Source: Callipepla californica brunnescens
Lineage: Eukaryota; Chordata; Aves; Galliformes; Odontophoridae
Direction of reading: 5' to 3'
Length of the DNA stretch: 64,000 nt
Assembly (NCBI GenBank): GCA_023055505.1
Contig: JALIRH010000111.1
Location: 62,001-126,000, forward strand
Of this stretch, positions 49,101 to 59,767 are shown in pieces; within the stretch, counting starts at the first letter, position 1; each line of letters begins with the position of its first letter. Under the pieces are notes generated by a model. That model saw nothing but the letters and a program-made list of their open reading frames with translations. It had not been told where the DNA came from and did no database searches. A program made the position numbers and the translations under genes.

Positions 49101-51967
49101 AAACAGATACTTCATTGTTCAACATGTTCTAATTTATCTAGAATAACAGATAGAAAGAAAAGTCACCTACAACAGCTGCAACCAGAATGCTGGTGCAAGT
49201 TTCTTTCCTTACAGTTTTCCTTCCTTAAGATTGTCTGTCTTCTTACTGAGGACTTCTTACTGTGTTTCTAAGTCACAGAAATTCCTTATTGTGTCTCTGA
49301 GGGTCATATTAAAGGTTTTCAAAATCTGCATGAATTTCAAGGAATTTAAATGAATCAGAAGTTGCTGACATATATTTTTTCTGCAGCAGACAGCACAATG
49401 GTAATTGCTAGCTGCTGAAGTCAGTAAACTATAGGCTTCATTAGCAGTTGCTAAGTTATAAGAAATAAAACTAGTTTTGGATTAGGCGTCAAAACACACA
49501 ACTATTTCTGACAAAACAAAGACTCCCTGGATCTAGAAGTGACATAGGATGGTTTCTATGTTGATTTCTGTGCTTTTACTTTTCAGATCAAAGGCAGGAT
49601 GGTGTAAATTGCTTTTTTCTTCATGGAATTATTCTTTGGTTTCATTTGATTTGTTTCCATAGTAGCCCTTTTCGTAAGGTAGGGCTTTTGAAAATACTTT
49701 TCCTTGGTAATATTTCTAGTACAGGTCTTGATGAAGATCACTGATGTGATTAGTATTTCATTCATGTGTTCTGCTTTACTTTGACATCACCTGCTCAACT
49801 GTCCCTCTCTGCAAGTTCAAGATGGAATATCAGTATCCCCGTGTGCTGTATTGCATATTGGGTTTTTTTTGCACATTAACTGACTAGTGCTCAGCTTCTC
49901 TTCCTTTCCCTAGATGGCAATGTTTTCATATGAATGTAAGTAAAATGAATACATTTTTCACTATCTTGTCTGTCTTTTTTAATATTTAATTTGCATAATT
50001 AAGAACACAGGAGACAGTACACTGATTTCCTTCTTTCAGTTAATATATCAGTTCATGCTTAAAAGTTAATCTAAAAGTACAGTGAAAAGGAAAACATTGT
50101 GGATTCAGTACCTGAAGTTGAATTTTTGAGTCTTTGCTGACACTTTTTGTTCTCCATCGTCTTGTGACCCGCTTGTCTTTCTTTGAAATATCTACACAGT
50201 TAGCCTACATTACACAAATAGTTAAAAGCAACAAAGTACTATTAAGTTGACACAAACAATACAGACTGTACACAAGTTAGTAAAGAATTGTAGTGTTAGA
50301 CATCATTATATTAGAAAGTGAGGAAAAGAATACTTCTGCCATGACTTGCAACTACAGCAGTGACCAGCTGCACATGTCCATGCCCCTTCTACAAGCAAAT
50401 GGTGTGTTTAACTTATTTAGCAAAAATACTGGTATACTTTCTTCACAGTCCACAATATTTAGGAACAGATTTTGAAATCCTCGTGGATTTCTATTCTGTT
50501 ACTGTCAAAGAATTGCAGAGTTCACCTCTTCCTGACATCCATGGTAAGTCTCCTCATTGGAACCAGACCTTCTAACACACAAACAGCACTGGGAGACATG
50601 CATACGCAAGTGGGCTGAGTGAAAAAAAGAAGAAAGTACTTGAGATTTAGAATCCGTTGTTGCTTTCTTGTTGACAAGAGGAAAATTCACCCCAAAGTGC
50701 GAAATGGTCCAACCCTTGGAACCTTTGTGACTATGTTCTCTTTTCTAGAAAATGCAATGTTCTCCTATCTTGAGGGTTTGAATCTCCACTCCTTAAAAAA
50801 CTTAAAATAGTATCTAACTGAGCACAATAGCAACTCCTCGAATATAATTTCACCGTGTACATATAATTCTATTGTAATGGTTCTTAGTTCTGCTTTTGCA
50901 AATAACTTAATTACTTGATTCTTCCTATTTAACTCAAATAATCTTAATACATCTTATCCATTTACACACGAAACACTATTACACATGATTAAGATAAACG
51001 TTATTGAGATAAAACCTTTCATCCAAGACTTACTGTAATTTCAGAAAATCAGTTCTAAGTTAATAGATAGCATCTATATAAAACCTTCAACAAGACCAAC
51101 AGATGTTTGAACATACTTATTAACAAACTGATTTACCTGCATGTCTGTGAAACTTGGTGCAGACTGAGTTCTCTGAAGTATTTCTAAATTTTGAAGTAGA
51201 TTACTGAGTTCCACAAGGTTTGACTGACAATGAGCAAGATCTAAAACATACAAAAACAAAACAAACAAACAAAAAAAGGTTCACATTTTTTATTACTCTG
51301 CCACAATGTTCACCATTGGAATTTTATTGTATTATAGAAGTCAAATGCCTCAAACCCCAGTAGTAAAACATCTAAGTAGTAGCCTTATTGTCTTATTGCA
51401 TTCAGATGTTGAGTACGTTATTACTATGGCAGTCAAAAAAAAGTTTGGACCTTAAAAGTTAAGCTTACTTTAACAATGATATCCATTAAGATAATCTGTA
51501 TCATTAAAATAAATATTAAAAGCAACATCCTAACACAATCAAAGAGGGAAGTTCCTTCAACAAGTAACTAATTTATTAACCATATAACTCCCTTGCAGGC
51601 ATGTAAAAATGCTGTTTAACCACTTCCATTGACTGTATCTTATTTCTTACCAACAAGACACTTTGCTCAAAGGGCAAGGCACAAAAAGGTAAAGACTAAC
51701 CTTCTGCACATCTGTCCATCTCTTCTGAGTCCTGCAACCATGCTGCTACTTTACTCTGCCCAGTAGTGCAGGTTGCAGGAAGGCTGTTACTGCAAGGTAT
51801 AGGAGATTGCCATGGGAAGCTATTTTGTTGTACCTAGGGTATAATAAAATGCTTACACTTATTGTTGCATGTGATACTCAGCCATTGTAATCACCATACT
51901 TCTTTGGAATTAAATATATGTGTGTGTGTGTGTATATATATATATACACACACACATATACATATAC

Positions 51968-52000
<33 letters not shown>

Positions 52001-55000
52001 CATACACATTCTGATTCCAGTGACATCTGTGATTTGACTATGTAGGTGCCCATGACGCAGGTATGTCAGTACAGCATGGTGGAAAATAAAACCAAGGACC
52101 TCACAGACTGTGCTTGTAAACCATCACTTACAAAAATTGTTAAAGAAAACTACAGAATAACAGAGACAGACTATTTCAGATGCAAAAGGCCAGTGCAAAT
52201 TCTTCTGAAGACGATGCCTTCTTTGCACAGTATCTACAGCTGCCCATTAATGCAGGCTAAAGTACTCTCAGCTTTTTGCTGGCCATCGGTCCCTCCAATG
52301 AAAACTCCTCCCCAAGCAGAGCCCACTGAAACTCAGGCTTGCCCATGAAGTAGTTCAGCATGCATGAGTTTCCAACAAACGGACACAACATACCTTTCCA
52401 TCTGGTACATTAGTAGCTGGTGAAGACTCTGTAGTAGAGGCTGAGGGGAATATATGGAAGCTAGCATCTCTTGGAGATCTCACAATCTCATTTTGACGGT
52501 ATAACCGGTGGTGCCGTAATTTTGAAACCCAAGCATCAAATGTATCTTGGGACTTCACCTACAAAGTAATACATTATCAAGAAGCATTCAAAATTCAGAA
52601 TTCTGACGCAGCAGAATTTCCAATTACTATTATGTATTTCCACTGTGGATGAAAAGAGAATACATATTCGCATCACTTTTTACCTTCAGATGATAGATGT
52701 GTTCTTCTGTATCAAGATCTATTCTGCGAGCCTTCTTTTTAATGGACATAACAGATAAGCCTACATCAATACTCCCATGTACTTTGCCCTTCTGTATCTA
52801 AAATCAAAATGCAGAGCAAGGAATAGGTAGTACCATGTATTTAATTACATTTAACAGCAAAATAGCTGGTGTTGAAATGTTTTCCCTTTATACGAGTTCT
52901 TTAATATAAATACAGATTTTAACTGTAATGTGTCTTAAGACTTAAAACTTCCTGTTTTTATAGATGAGAAAAATACCTCACAAGTGCAGAGCCAACTCCA
53001 AAATAAAAGTGTGGTGGTTCACACTAGCACATAACTACAGGTTAAGCAAGAAGCAGAGAAAATTAAACAGCACTTAGCTACCTGCTGCTAAAGCTTGACT
53101 GTAACTCGTATCTAATTTAATTTAATACTACTCCTTATATATTTTGAGTGCATCACAATCACTTTTCTGTCCTACCCACGTATCTCAAAATAATCAGCTC
53201 TCCCTGACATAGGAAAAAAAAAAAAAAAAAGAAAGGGCAGAATACAGGGTCATACAGGGTCATACAGGGTCAATCTTTCAAACATCCTCATTACATAAGT
53301 AATGCAGCCTCACTTTTCACAGAAGAAGTATGAAGCAGAATCTAGGGGAATATAAGTCAAAAACAAAAACAAAAACCTTATACGCTTTCCATATTCAGAT
53401 CTCTCTTTGAATCCATCAACAACTTTCACGTGCCTAGTATGAGAATGAGATTTAAACACTCTAGCAGGCTGAACTCTAACACAAATTTTAAAATGGTATT
53501 CAACTTTACTTACATCAATAGGTGACTTTGAATATTTTAATAGTCCATTATCCAGGACGAAAAACCTCTGAAAATGGAAAAAAGAAAAAGAAGTTTTTTC
53601 TTTAATGATCAGATGTAACTTAAACTGTGCATAATTATTTACCTGCAAGTATAAATATGGTTGTAATTTTTTTCTCCTTCCTTGTAATAAATATCTTTTA
53701 AGTGTGAAACCCTACATTATGTTTCCAACAGCATGATTTATGTTAAACTTAAAAAACCTGAATAATGAAGGATATTTTTTCTGTTTTTTGGCCAATTCAG
53801 TAAGGTCTACAAGGCAACACAAGCTGGAAAAGAGAAATTTTTTTCTTCATTTTCCTCCTGTTGTCTTCCCACATAAGCTGGTCACATTTCAACATAACTG
53901 CTTGTCCTCCCTGCAGAAGCTGAAAAGCTTTTCCTAGTGCAAGATCTACACCCTTGAAAGAAGTGTATATATTCTTGTGGTCTCCAGCTGGGATGTGATA
54001 CAGGCGATGAGACATAGCTCTACCATCCAAAACTGTGCTCACAGCAGATCTCTATACAGTGAAGCAAAGATGAAGCTGTGATTCATACGGATTATACTTT
54101 CTCTAGCTGTAATCTAGATGTGCAATTACAAGTGGAAATATTACAGCATTACTAGCAACATACCCTGGTTGCTGAAGGGCTCATGTTTTGTATGTTAGTA
54201 AGTGATACAGTGCGATTCACTGTATCTTCACTGGTCCAGTAACCGGGAATAGGCAAATTAAAGCTAACATGATGATACTGATCTGTGCCATCGCTACACC
54301 TTTATTTTGCTGAATAGTTTTTTTTTTTTTCCTAGCAGCAGGGAGCAGAATCCCCTATTCAACATGCTTCTCCAACAATTAAAGCTGCTGTAGACAGTGT
54401 GGACTAGACAGCTCTAGCTGCATTGCGGACAAGTTAGCATAACATTTGGCAAACAGCATAAAGATGCAGCCTGGCAGGAAATGTAGATGTTTACTGAGAT
54501 TCACTAATTGGTGTTTTCAACACTAACTTAAAAAACATGCAAGTAATACAAACTAATTCATATTTTTAGAGCCTGACCTAAAGTACTAATATATGCCAAT
54601 GATGTGGAACACAGAAAACTATTATTCAAGATTCTTAATGCTGTCTCATATGGAAGGGTATCACCATGTTTGTATGACGTGAGCCTGTTAAACTGACATT
54701 ATGAGCAGGGTAAGTACTTGCATGCCAGAAAATATCTCCTGAAGATGCCTATAGAAATGGTGGTATCAACATCTGACATGAGGTGTAGCTTCTTGAATAA
54801 GATGTCAAAACAAAAGAGTTGTAGAGTTTTATTTTTATGAGGTATGGTCATTAATGGACTTCAAAAGAACATGGTGTTAATTTCACATTGTTCTGCCTCT
54901 GTAGTCTCAGCACACCAATAACCTTTTATCACACTCCATTTCAAAACATACAGCACTTCAGAAGAAGGTAAAATACAAAGTTGTACACATTATAACTGGC

Positions 55001-58000
55001 ATACTAACAAAGCTCACTGTGAGCCATCAGAATGTGATATGCAATGCACAACAGAGAATTCTCTGGCTTTGCTGGTAGGTCACTAACAGCACACAGTACA
55101 TTCAGTCTCTGGAAATCCTAACAGTGCTCTCACCACAAAGCAGTGTTACAGAAATGGCAGGATATCAAGGCAATAGTTGGAAAAAAATGACTAGCCAATA
55201 TTTTCTAACCCAAAGTTCAACAGCTCTATTTCCTCTTGGTGAAAGTAAGGTAGAGCAGAGAGGGAGGCTGATCTGTCAGGCTCTTAATCACATTAAAAAT
55301 TATTCACACAGATAACAGCTCTAAGGTCAGGATAAAAAAGGGTCACAGGGCACAATCTCCATTTCAGAACTGTTGACATGTAAATTTCCTACAGCAAACA
55401 CTTGTTCAAGAAACAACACATTGAAGTATTGTATTTCAAAGGAGCAGAAGCAGTGAACTATACCACACAGTCTTGTACATCAGATGAGATTTCTTGCTTC
55501 TTTGTTTTTGCTGTTTTGTATATAAGTAAGATTGCTTTTTCTGTTTAGTATTTCAACAATACCAGTTTGAAAACCTGTAGCTTCCCCAGGCTAAATGTGA
55601 GTAGTACATAAATATTTGGATGCAAAAACATGAATCCTAGATAAGTAAAACAAAACAAAAACAAGTAAGGTTGATAGGCCAGCAGAAAAAAGGGTAGCAG
55701 GCAGGTTGAATTCTCATACATCAGTATAACACTCACAGAAAATACAGAAATTTTCAAAAAGGTGTGATTTATACTAACACAGTGTGAATATGGACACAGA
55801 CCTAAGTTCTGTAATGCTGACCAAGAAAATCAAAGTTCAAATTTTACTGGGAATAAAAAATCCATTCATAACAGTAGGTTTCACTATTCTTCACAATACA
55901 AAGCATTTTGTCCTAGAAAATGGACCTACTTGAACTACCCCAGTGTGCAAAATATGGCTAGGCATCTCTAACTAAAATCTTGCTTGAAGAGGACTGTAAA
56001 TAAGCATAATTATTATGTTATAAAATACACAGAGAAGAGATAATGAACATTGGGTTTAGTGTTAACAAAAAAAAAAAATATATCCATGGAGAAATGTCTC
56101 CATATTAACTAAATGGAAATAGAAGATTTTGAGTGTTTTTTTTTTGTGTTGTTTTTTTGTTTGTTTGTTTGTTTTATTTTGTTTTGTTTTGTTTGTTGCT
56201 ATTGCTGTTTGTGATGGTGTTTTGTTAAACAGTCCTGCTTCATTTCAACACAGAAGATTGCAGACACACTGACAAGCAAATTCAGGGACAACAATAAGCA
56301 AATCTGCTCAGCCAGCAAGGCTAAAGGGAAAAGAACTCCAGGGGATGCTCTCCAGTAAGAACACCTTGGTCCACACCAAATCTCTCCTTGGCTCTCATGG
56401 AGTCCTTGCTAATTCCATGTGAACTCAATTCAAATGCTATACTTTGTTATGATGTATTTGAAAGGATGAAAAGGATATTGGCTAAGTCTCTTAAAACATA
56501 AGGCATCTGCTGTATTACTTACACTGTCTGCCTGAATTTTGAATATAACATTATGCAGCCAACCCTGCAATGTTGAAGCCACAAAGCTGTGTGTGCAGAC
56601 TAATTCTTTATACACTCTAAAGATAAAGTCATACACTGAAATCCTGAGCTTCTATTTGTTCAGCCATCCCACATCCTATCTTCTCTAGGCAAAGGATTCC
56701 AACTCATAAAATGAAACAGTAATCTTTCAGCTATTTTATGAGAACTTTACCTTGTGCCAGCCTTTTAAGGGCCATTTTCTCTTTTTCAGCATGAAGCCTT
56801 CATGTTTGTCTGGCTTCTGGACATTCGTCTGACCAATTTTCAGACCCTCAGTGATTTCCCAGCTGTCAGGTTCCTGGTGAAAAAACATGGAGACGTACTG
56901 ATTAATAACTGTGTGTACACACAATATAAAATTCCATTTATATGTAGTACAAATTCTCCAACTCAAAACAAAGATTAATTGCATCATTGAGCTAAAAAGA
57001 TTTGACAGATGTTGCAAGTGGAACGTAGCCAGAATCTGCATGTTCAAAATGTACCTTTACTCGGAGTACTCCTTCGCTAAATACAGTGAAATTGTGAAGT
57101 GAAATGTAGAGATTTTTCTGCTAAATACATGGGCATGTAATAACAGTATGCTTTGCAGAATTCCCTGATCATAAAAACATATCAGCTCTCCTATCTTAAG
57201 AGTATAATCTACATTGATTTGGGGTACTCTTAGTTCTACTTAAATTCTAAAGTTCAAGTAGAAGTGGTTGACTTATGGTTGGTCTGAACACAGCCAGCTC
57301 TTGTCTTCAATGGCATTTTATGAGGCCAAGTTGCAGAGGATAATTACACCTTTACAAATATGTAAAAGGAAATTAAACTTTTTGAAAGTTAGTTGCCATT
57401 CATTTTTATTGCATTAAGGGAAATGCTGTGGGAAGTTAACTAATTTTCTCCCTAGAGAAAAGAATACGAGCTGCATCGTTTCAGACATTATCAGCTGTAT
57501 GCCTTTCTGAGGGACAATTACATCACGCTCCTTGCACATACCACTTGTTATGTATGACCACTTGTACAATTCAGGTCTGACTTGTGATGTATGATAGTGA
57601 ACAGCTAAAGAACAGTGCTTTTAGAGAGAAAAAAAGTCATACCTTTTTTCACATCCCCTTGCTGCTATCACAAATCAACAAAATTATACTAAGTGCAAAC
57701 TAGCATTTTCTCAGCTGTCATAAATCTCACTGATGTTATGCGAAGTGACTGGGAGACAGAGGTCATCAAAAATTTAAAGACAAACAAAAATCATTTCCTC
57801 CGTTTCCCACAAACCTACTCACAGCCAAGCACTGTCATCCCTGCCTGAATGACAGAGCTTCAGTACCATTAACATCACTGTTGTGGAAATGCGATTATAA
57901 GTGTAACACCAAAATTACATTTACAAACCTGAATAAGAAGTCGCTAAACTAAAAAGGATGAAAAGCTCTATCTCAAGTAATACTAACCATGGCAAATTTT

Positions 58001-59767
58001 AATAACATTTTTTAACTCTGTTAAACTTTCTCTGCGTAACTGCAAACTGAAACTATCACAGGGCCAGTAACACAGCTCAAAAAAACATCACTTTGATTTC
58101 ACTGTGTTTTGATAGGATATTCCATTTCCATTACTGTAGCAAGAAGCATATCTACATTATTCTTTCCCCATGAAGCACTTGGTTCTTTAGGGTGGAAATT
58201 AAACTATGAGTCTCCCAGGGCAAGCAGAGGATCACTCCACTACTCTGCCAAGTGACTCCTCATCATATTGATTTCTCCCTTAGAAGATCAGCTGTGGGCA
58301 TAAGTCTTTTATCTTCTAGATAACATCAGTATTGATTACTTCTCAACCAGAAATCACAACGTCTCACAGAGCTATTCATTTAACTGAAAGGCCAGATACA
58401 GTAGGACATAATGAGCCATTATTCAGTGCAATAATGGTTAGCTGACTTGCTGCACCAGTGCCACAAACTGTTATAAAGTCACCCTAACAATCCTAACTGC
58501 TGCTCACAACATCCAGGTTTAGTATAATAAGATGTGCCAAGTATAAGGTACACTGTGTCACAGACCATTCTGCTGCAACAACAGCCAGGAAGGGAAAAAA
58601 AAGGAGTGACAGCAAAGGGTCCTAATCTGATCCTGGATCACTCAAAGCACAACTATGCTGCTCCAGGACTTCTGTGATTCACTGTACCATAAGTGAGCAG
58701 TAGCTCTGCATGGAGTAGCAGGACCAGGGAACGCACACAGATCTTACAGGCCCAGATCTACATACGCCTCAGGCACTGGCAAAATTTAGTTATTTGGGTT
58801 TTTTTTGTTTTTTTGTTTTGTTTTGTTTTGTTTTGTTTTGTTTTCAAATAAGCAGAGCAGTTTTATTCTTATATAGTTGAATAGCACATTTCATGTTGAA
58901 TATTTTTCCCAAATATCATGAGTTACAGATATTTAATTTCAGGTTGTTTTTCTTTTCTGCCAAGTATTTCATCACAGAACCCTTACTTTTCAGTAACACA
59001 CTTCCACTTTATATGAAGTATCAAAAAATGAAGACTTCCTTATTGAGAATTGAGCTTATTTAGAATCAGTCCTTCCAGAACTCGGGAATTCAGACCAGAG
59101 GACACTACAAAGCACTGTGTACAAGGCTGTGTCTTTCAGGAATCAGTGCTGTTTACCCTACAGTTCTATTGAAGTCCTCAGCAACAGATTTAAACTTCAG
59201 AAGACTACAAAAAGAAATGTAATTAGGTGGAATGTTCTATATATTTTTAACCAATATCATTACTGATTGGTAGTGCTTTTAGACTTGGATATGTTTTGTT
59301 TTGTTTTGCTGTTTTTTGGTGGGTTTTTTTCTAATTGGACTGGAACATTTATCACAGTCCCCACTAGCTCCATATTCTGGGATAGTAAATCTTACTCCTG
59401 GAAGATATTCACCAGCAGAAAACAAAAAGAAAACAAAAAAAAAACCAACAATCTCCACCATCATCCAAATCCTTGACTTTGTTAATACAACATGTAATAG
59501 AAATTACTGGCCTCCCTGACTCCTAAGGTGGCAAACAGGAAGCTCTGGGGCAGGTGCAAAATGTATACAATGACTGATACATAAAAACCAATACCCTAAA
59601 GCTTAGTCAAACTACACTGTAACAACAGAAGGAAACACAGCACTTGGATCCCAGCCTGTGCTCTTGCTTACCTTAGACAGAGAGATAGGATCTGTTTCAA
59701 GGAAATGCTTGCTTAAGGAAGGGTCTGTGCTTCCCGAAGAAGCCTTCCGCTCCAAAACATTAACGCT
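28586..59767 (-). CDS. OSBPL6: OSBPL6 (ORP6), oxysterol-binding protein-related protein 6, partial at both ends
   Basis: ORP6 is a cytosolic and membrane-contact-site lipid-transfer/sterol-sensing protein. I joined 20 constitutive exons, about 820 codons, with matching phases throughout and no internal stops. Domain order, numbered from the first codon in the window: N-terminal linker 1-40, PH domain about 54-155, serine-rich linker and short coiled coils about 155-430, FFAT motif EFFDAQE near 460 (binds VAP proteins on the ER), and ORD from about 520, with signature EQVSHHPP near 633-640. The linker text [18 protein letters not shown] and [13 protein letters not shown] identifies ORP6 rather than the paralogues ORP3 or ORP7. 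The start-codon exon lies right of the window. The final roughly 75-80 codons of the ORD are not in the window. Two cassette exons sit between exons at 50.1 and 41.7 kb. Confidence 0.94.
29696..29840 (-). CDS. OSBPL6: OSBPL6 exon, ORD core
   Basis: Encodes [20 protein letters not shown], then [28 protein letters not shown] plus one base. [13 protein letters not shown] is the conserved ORD strand and turn. Acceptor AACTTGCAG, donor CAG|GTAAGA. Confidence 0.95.
30515..30659 (-). CDS. OSBPL6: OSBPL6 exon, ORD core (48 codons)
   Basis: Encodes [20 protein letters not shown], then [28 protein letters not shown]. The segment [15 protein letters not shown] is strongly conserved. Acceptor CTATTCTTAG, donor AAG|GTAACA. 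Confidence 0.95.
31759..31837 (-). CDS. OSBPL6: OSBPL6 exon, ORD core
   Basis: Completes a split aspartate, then [25 protein letters not shown] and a split lysine. KFWGKSMEI is conserved among ORDs. Donor CCAAA|GTAAGC. Confidence 0.95.
32426..32489 (-). CDS. OSBPL6: OSBPL6 exon, ORP signature VSHHPP
   Basis: Encodes [20 protein letters not shown], then Q and one base. Together with the preceding exon it makes EQVSHHPP, the family fingerprint whose histidines contact phosphoinositide headgroups in ORDs. Donor AAG|GTATGC. Confidence 0.96.
32814..32951 (-). CDS. OSBPL6: OSBPL6 exon, ORD core (46 codons)
   Basis: Encodes [20 protein letters not shown], then [38 protein letters not shown] is the highly conserved ORP motif. 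The last two residues begin the EQVSHHPP fingerprint. Phase 0/0. Confidence 0.96.
34290..34543 (-). CDS. OSBPL6: OSBPL6 exon, start of ORD lid and core
   Basis: Largest coding exon (254 bp). Reads [20 protein letters not shown], then [83 protein letters not shown] is the ORD lid region. Acceptor CCCTTCCCAG, donor ATG|GTAATA. Confidence 0.96.
34735..34819 (-). CDS. OSBPL6: OSBPL6 exon, acidic linker after FFAT
   Basis: Encodes [18 protein letters not shown], then [10 protein letters not shown] plus one base (split isoleucine). Serine- and acid-rich, a plausible phosphorylation region. Donor CAAA|GTATAC. Confidence 0.94.
35870..36007 (-). CDS. OSBPL6: OSBPL6 exon with FFAT motif (46 codons)
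   Basis: Encodes [20 protein letters not shown], then [33 protein letters not shown] preceded by acidic/serine residues is a canonical FFAT core that binds the MSP domain of VAPA/VAPB, placing ORP6 at ER contact sites. Phase 0/0. Confidence 0.96.
38215..38322 (-). CDS. OSBPL6: OSBPL6 exon, end of coiled-coil region (36 codons)
   Basis: Encodes [20 protein letters not shown], then [16 protein letters not shown]. Phase 0/0, acceptor TTTTTATTTTAAG, donor GAG|GTAAGA. Confidence 0.95.
40455..40585 (-). CDS. OSBPL6: OSBPL6 exon, second coiled-coil region
   Basis: Completes a split valine, then [43 protein letters not shown]. Helical, heptad-like composition. Acceptor TTTTCCTTAG, donor CAG|GTATGT. 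Confidence 0.95.
40861..40928. repeat. (TTTC/TC)n pyrimidine tract
   Basis: A 68-bp nearly pure pyrimidine stretch of mixed CTTT and CT units, able in principle to form triplex DNA. It is intronic in OSBPL6. Confidence 0.9.
41063..41095. repeat. poly-T tract
   Basis: About 32 pyrimidines, nearly all T. No retroelement body recognised. Confidence 0.85.
41535..41700 (-). CDS. OSBPL6: OSBPL6 exon, linker (55 codons + 1 nt)
   Basis: Encodes [20 protein letters not shown], then [20 protein letters not shown] and [15 protein letters not shown], ending in phase 1. Acceptor TTTCTCACTGTAG, donor AAG|GTAACT. Confidence 0.95.
41701..45562 (-). other. OSBPL6 intron downstream of cassette exons
   Basis: AT-rich intron with poly-A at 41790-41811 and a probable solo LTR at 44293-44864. 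Otherwise nothing recognised. Confidence 0.55.
44293..44864 (+). mobile_element. probable solo LTR of an avian endogenous retrovirus
   Basis: Starts TGTCATGGTTTTAAG and ends CCGTCCCACA, about 570 bp. It carries blocks I associate with chicken ERV LTRs: GGAGTTAAAGAGTTAATGC, CACATTTCCCAGAGGACTG and a C/T-rich 3' end before CAAACCGTCCCACA. No internal gag/pol sequence flanks it, so it is a solo LTR. No clear target-site duplication is visible, and the terminal bases have mutated. It is intronic, in the opposite sense to OSBPL6. Confidence 0.65.
45563..45637 (-). CDS. OSBPL6: OSBPL6 cassette exon B (25 codons)
   Basis: A 75-bp exon encoding [19 protein letters not shown] followed by AAVATT, phase 0/0, donor ACA|GTGAGT. 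It resembles an optional segment ([15 protein letters not shown]) that I recall from mammalian ORP6 isoforms. It adds an arginine-rich patch to the linker. It lies only 171 bp downstream of cassette A. Confidence 0.85.
45638..45808 (-). other. 171-bp intron between the two OSBPL6 cassette exons
   Basis: Very short for this gene, purine-rich on the plus strand (so pyrimidine-rich in the transcript). Such spacing may influence joint inclusion or mutual exclusion of the two cassettes. This is inference. Confidence 0.6.
45809..45871 (-). CDS. OSBPL6: OSBPL6 candidate cassette exon A (21 codons)
   Basis: A 63-bp open segment between CCATTGCAG and CAG|GTGAGA, phase 0/0. It begins [15 protein letters not shown] and ends in a glutamine. 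It sits between two phase-0 exon ends, so skipping or including it keeps the frame. The canonical splice sites and complete open frame support a real alternative exon. I cannot confirm it in other species. Confidence 0.65.
45872..50111 (-). other. OSBPL6 intron upstream of cassette exons
   Basis: A 4.2-kb AT-rich intron. No gene, RNA or named repeat recognised. Confidence 0.55.
50112..50204 (-). CDS. OSBPL6: OSBPL6 exon, basic linker (31 codons)
   Basis: Encodes [19 protein letters not shown], then [12 protein letters not shown], a basic linker. Phase 0/0, donor CAG|GTACTG. It is followed in transcript order by either cassette exon or directly by the exon at 41.7 kb. Confidence 0.95.
51137..51240 (-). 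CDS. OSBPL6: OSBPL6 exon, coiled-coil linker
   Basis: Completes a split aspartate and encodes [20 protein letters not shown], then [14 protein letters not shown]. Leucine spacing suggests a short coiled coil. Acceptor TATGTTTTAG, donor CAG|GTAAAT. Confidence 0.95.
51701..51833 (-). CDS. OSBPL6: OSBPL6 exon, ORP6-specific linker (44 codons + 1 nt)
   Basis: Encodes [20 protein letters not shown], then [20 protein letters not shown] and RCAE, ending in phase 1. This segment best distinguishes OSBPL6 from OSBPL3 and OSBPL7. Donor GAAG|GTTAGT. Confidence 0.95.
51914..52007. repeat. compound (TG)n(TA)n(CA)n(CATA)n microsatellite
   Basis: About 94 bp of alternating purine-pyrimidine sequence, with TG and CA arms around TA repeats. 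It is largely self-complementary and likely length-polymorphic. Confidence 0.95.
52394..52558 (-). CDS. OSBPL6: OSBPL6 exon, end of PH domain (55 codons)
   Basis: Encodes [20 protein letters not shown], then [19 protein letters not shown] and onward to VPDGK. It includes the PH C-terminal helix with the invariant tryptophan of FDAWVSKLR. Mammalian ORP6 as I recall it reads QDWFDAW, so a tryptophan-to-threonine change is present here. Phase 0/0. Confidence 0.95.
52684..52797 (-). CDS. OSBPL6: OSBPL6 exon, PH domain (38 codons)
   Basis: Encodes [19 protein letters not shown], then [19 protein letters not shown]. Phase 0/0, with acceptor TAG and donor AAG|GTAAAA. The conserved [13 protein letters not shown] block is typical of the ORP3/6/7 PH domains. 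Confidence 0.95.
53242..53270. repeat. 10-bp minisatellite, three copies
   Basis: The unit ATACAGGGTC is repeated three times, beside a poly-A run. Confidence 0.9.
53514..53567 (-). CDS. OSBPL6: OSBPL6 exon, PH domain (18 codons)
   Basis: A 54-bp exon encoding [18 protein letters not shown], the next PH strands. Phase 0/0, acceptor CATTTTCAG, donor GAT|GTAAGT. It is too short to stand out as an open frame and was recovered from splice signals and homology. Confidence 0.95.
53568..56750 (-). other. OSBPL6 intron within the PH domain
   Basis: A 3.2-kb AT-rich intron with a T/G-rich simple repeat at about 56139-56184. No gene recognised. Confidence 0.55.
56751..56873 (-). CDS. OSBPL6: OSBPL6 exon, start of PH domain (41 codons)
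   Basis: Encodes [20 protein letters not shown], then [38 protein letters not shown] is the first beta strands of the PH domain, with the basic loop used for phosphoinositide contact. Phase 0/0, acceptor TTTTTTCACCAG, donor AAG|GTAAAG. Confidence 0.96.
56874..59671 (-). other. OSBPL6 intron
   Basis: A 2.8-kb AT-rich intron with (TTTTG)n at about 58799-58844. Nothing else recognised. Confidence 0.55.
58799..58844. repeat. (TTTTG)n microsatellite
   Basis: About eight TTTTG units following a T run. Confidence 0.92.
59672..59767 (-). CDS. OSBPL6: OSBPL6 exon, N-terminal linker (32 codons)
   Basis: Phase 0 at both ends; acceptor TTTTAG, donor AAG|GTAAGC. It encodes [20 protein letters not shown] and then [12 protein letters not shown], matching the ORP6 serine-rich segment before the PH domain. 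It is the most upstream coding exon in the window. The initiator-methionine exon(s) must lie beyond 64000. Confidence 0.9.

Larger units (their letters stand above)
50205..53513 (-). other. OSBPL6 introns between PH and linker exons
   Basis: The introns at 50205-51136, 51241-51700, 51834-52393, 52559-52683 and 52798-53513 contain a large TG/TA repeat at about 51914-52007 and a 10-bp minisatellite at 53242-53270. Confidence 0.6.

Noticed and set aside
51941..52003. Possible AT-rich cruciform or origin-like palindrome
   Set aside because: Ordinary compound dinucleotide microsatellite; self-complementarity follows from TG/TA/CA alternation.
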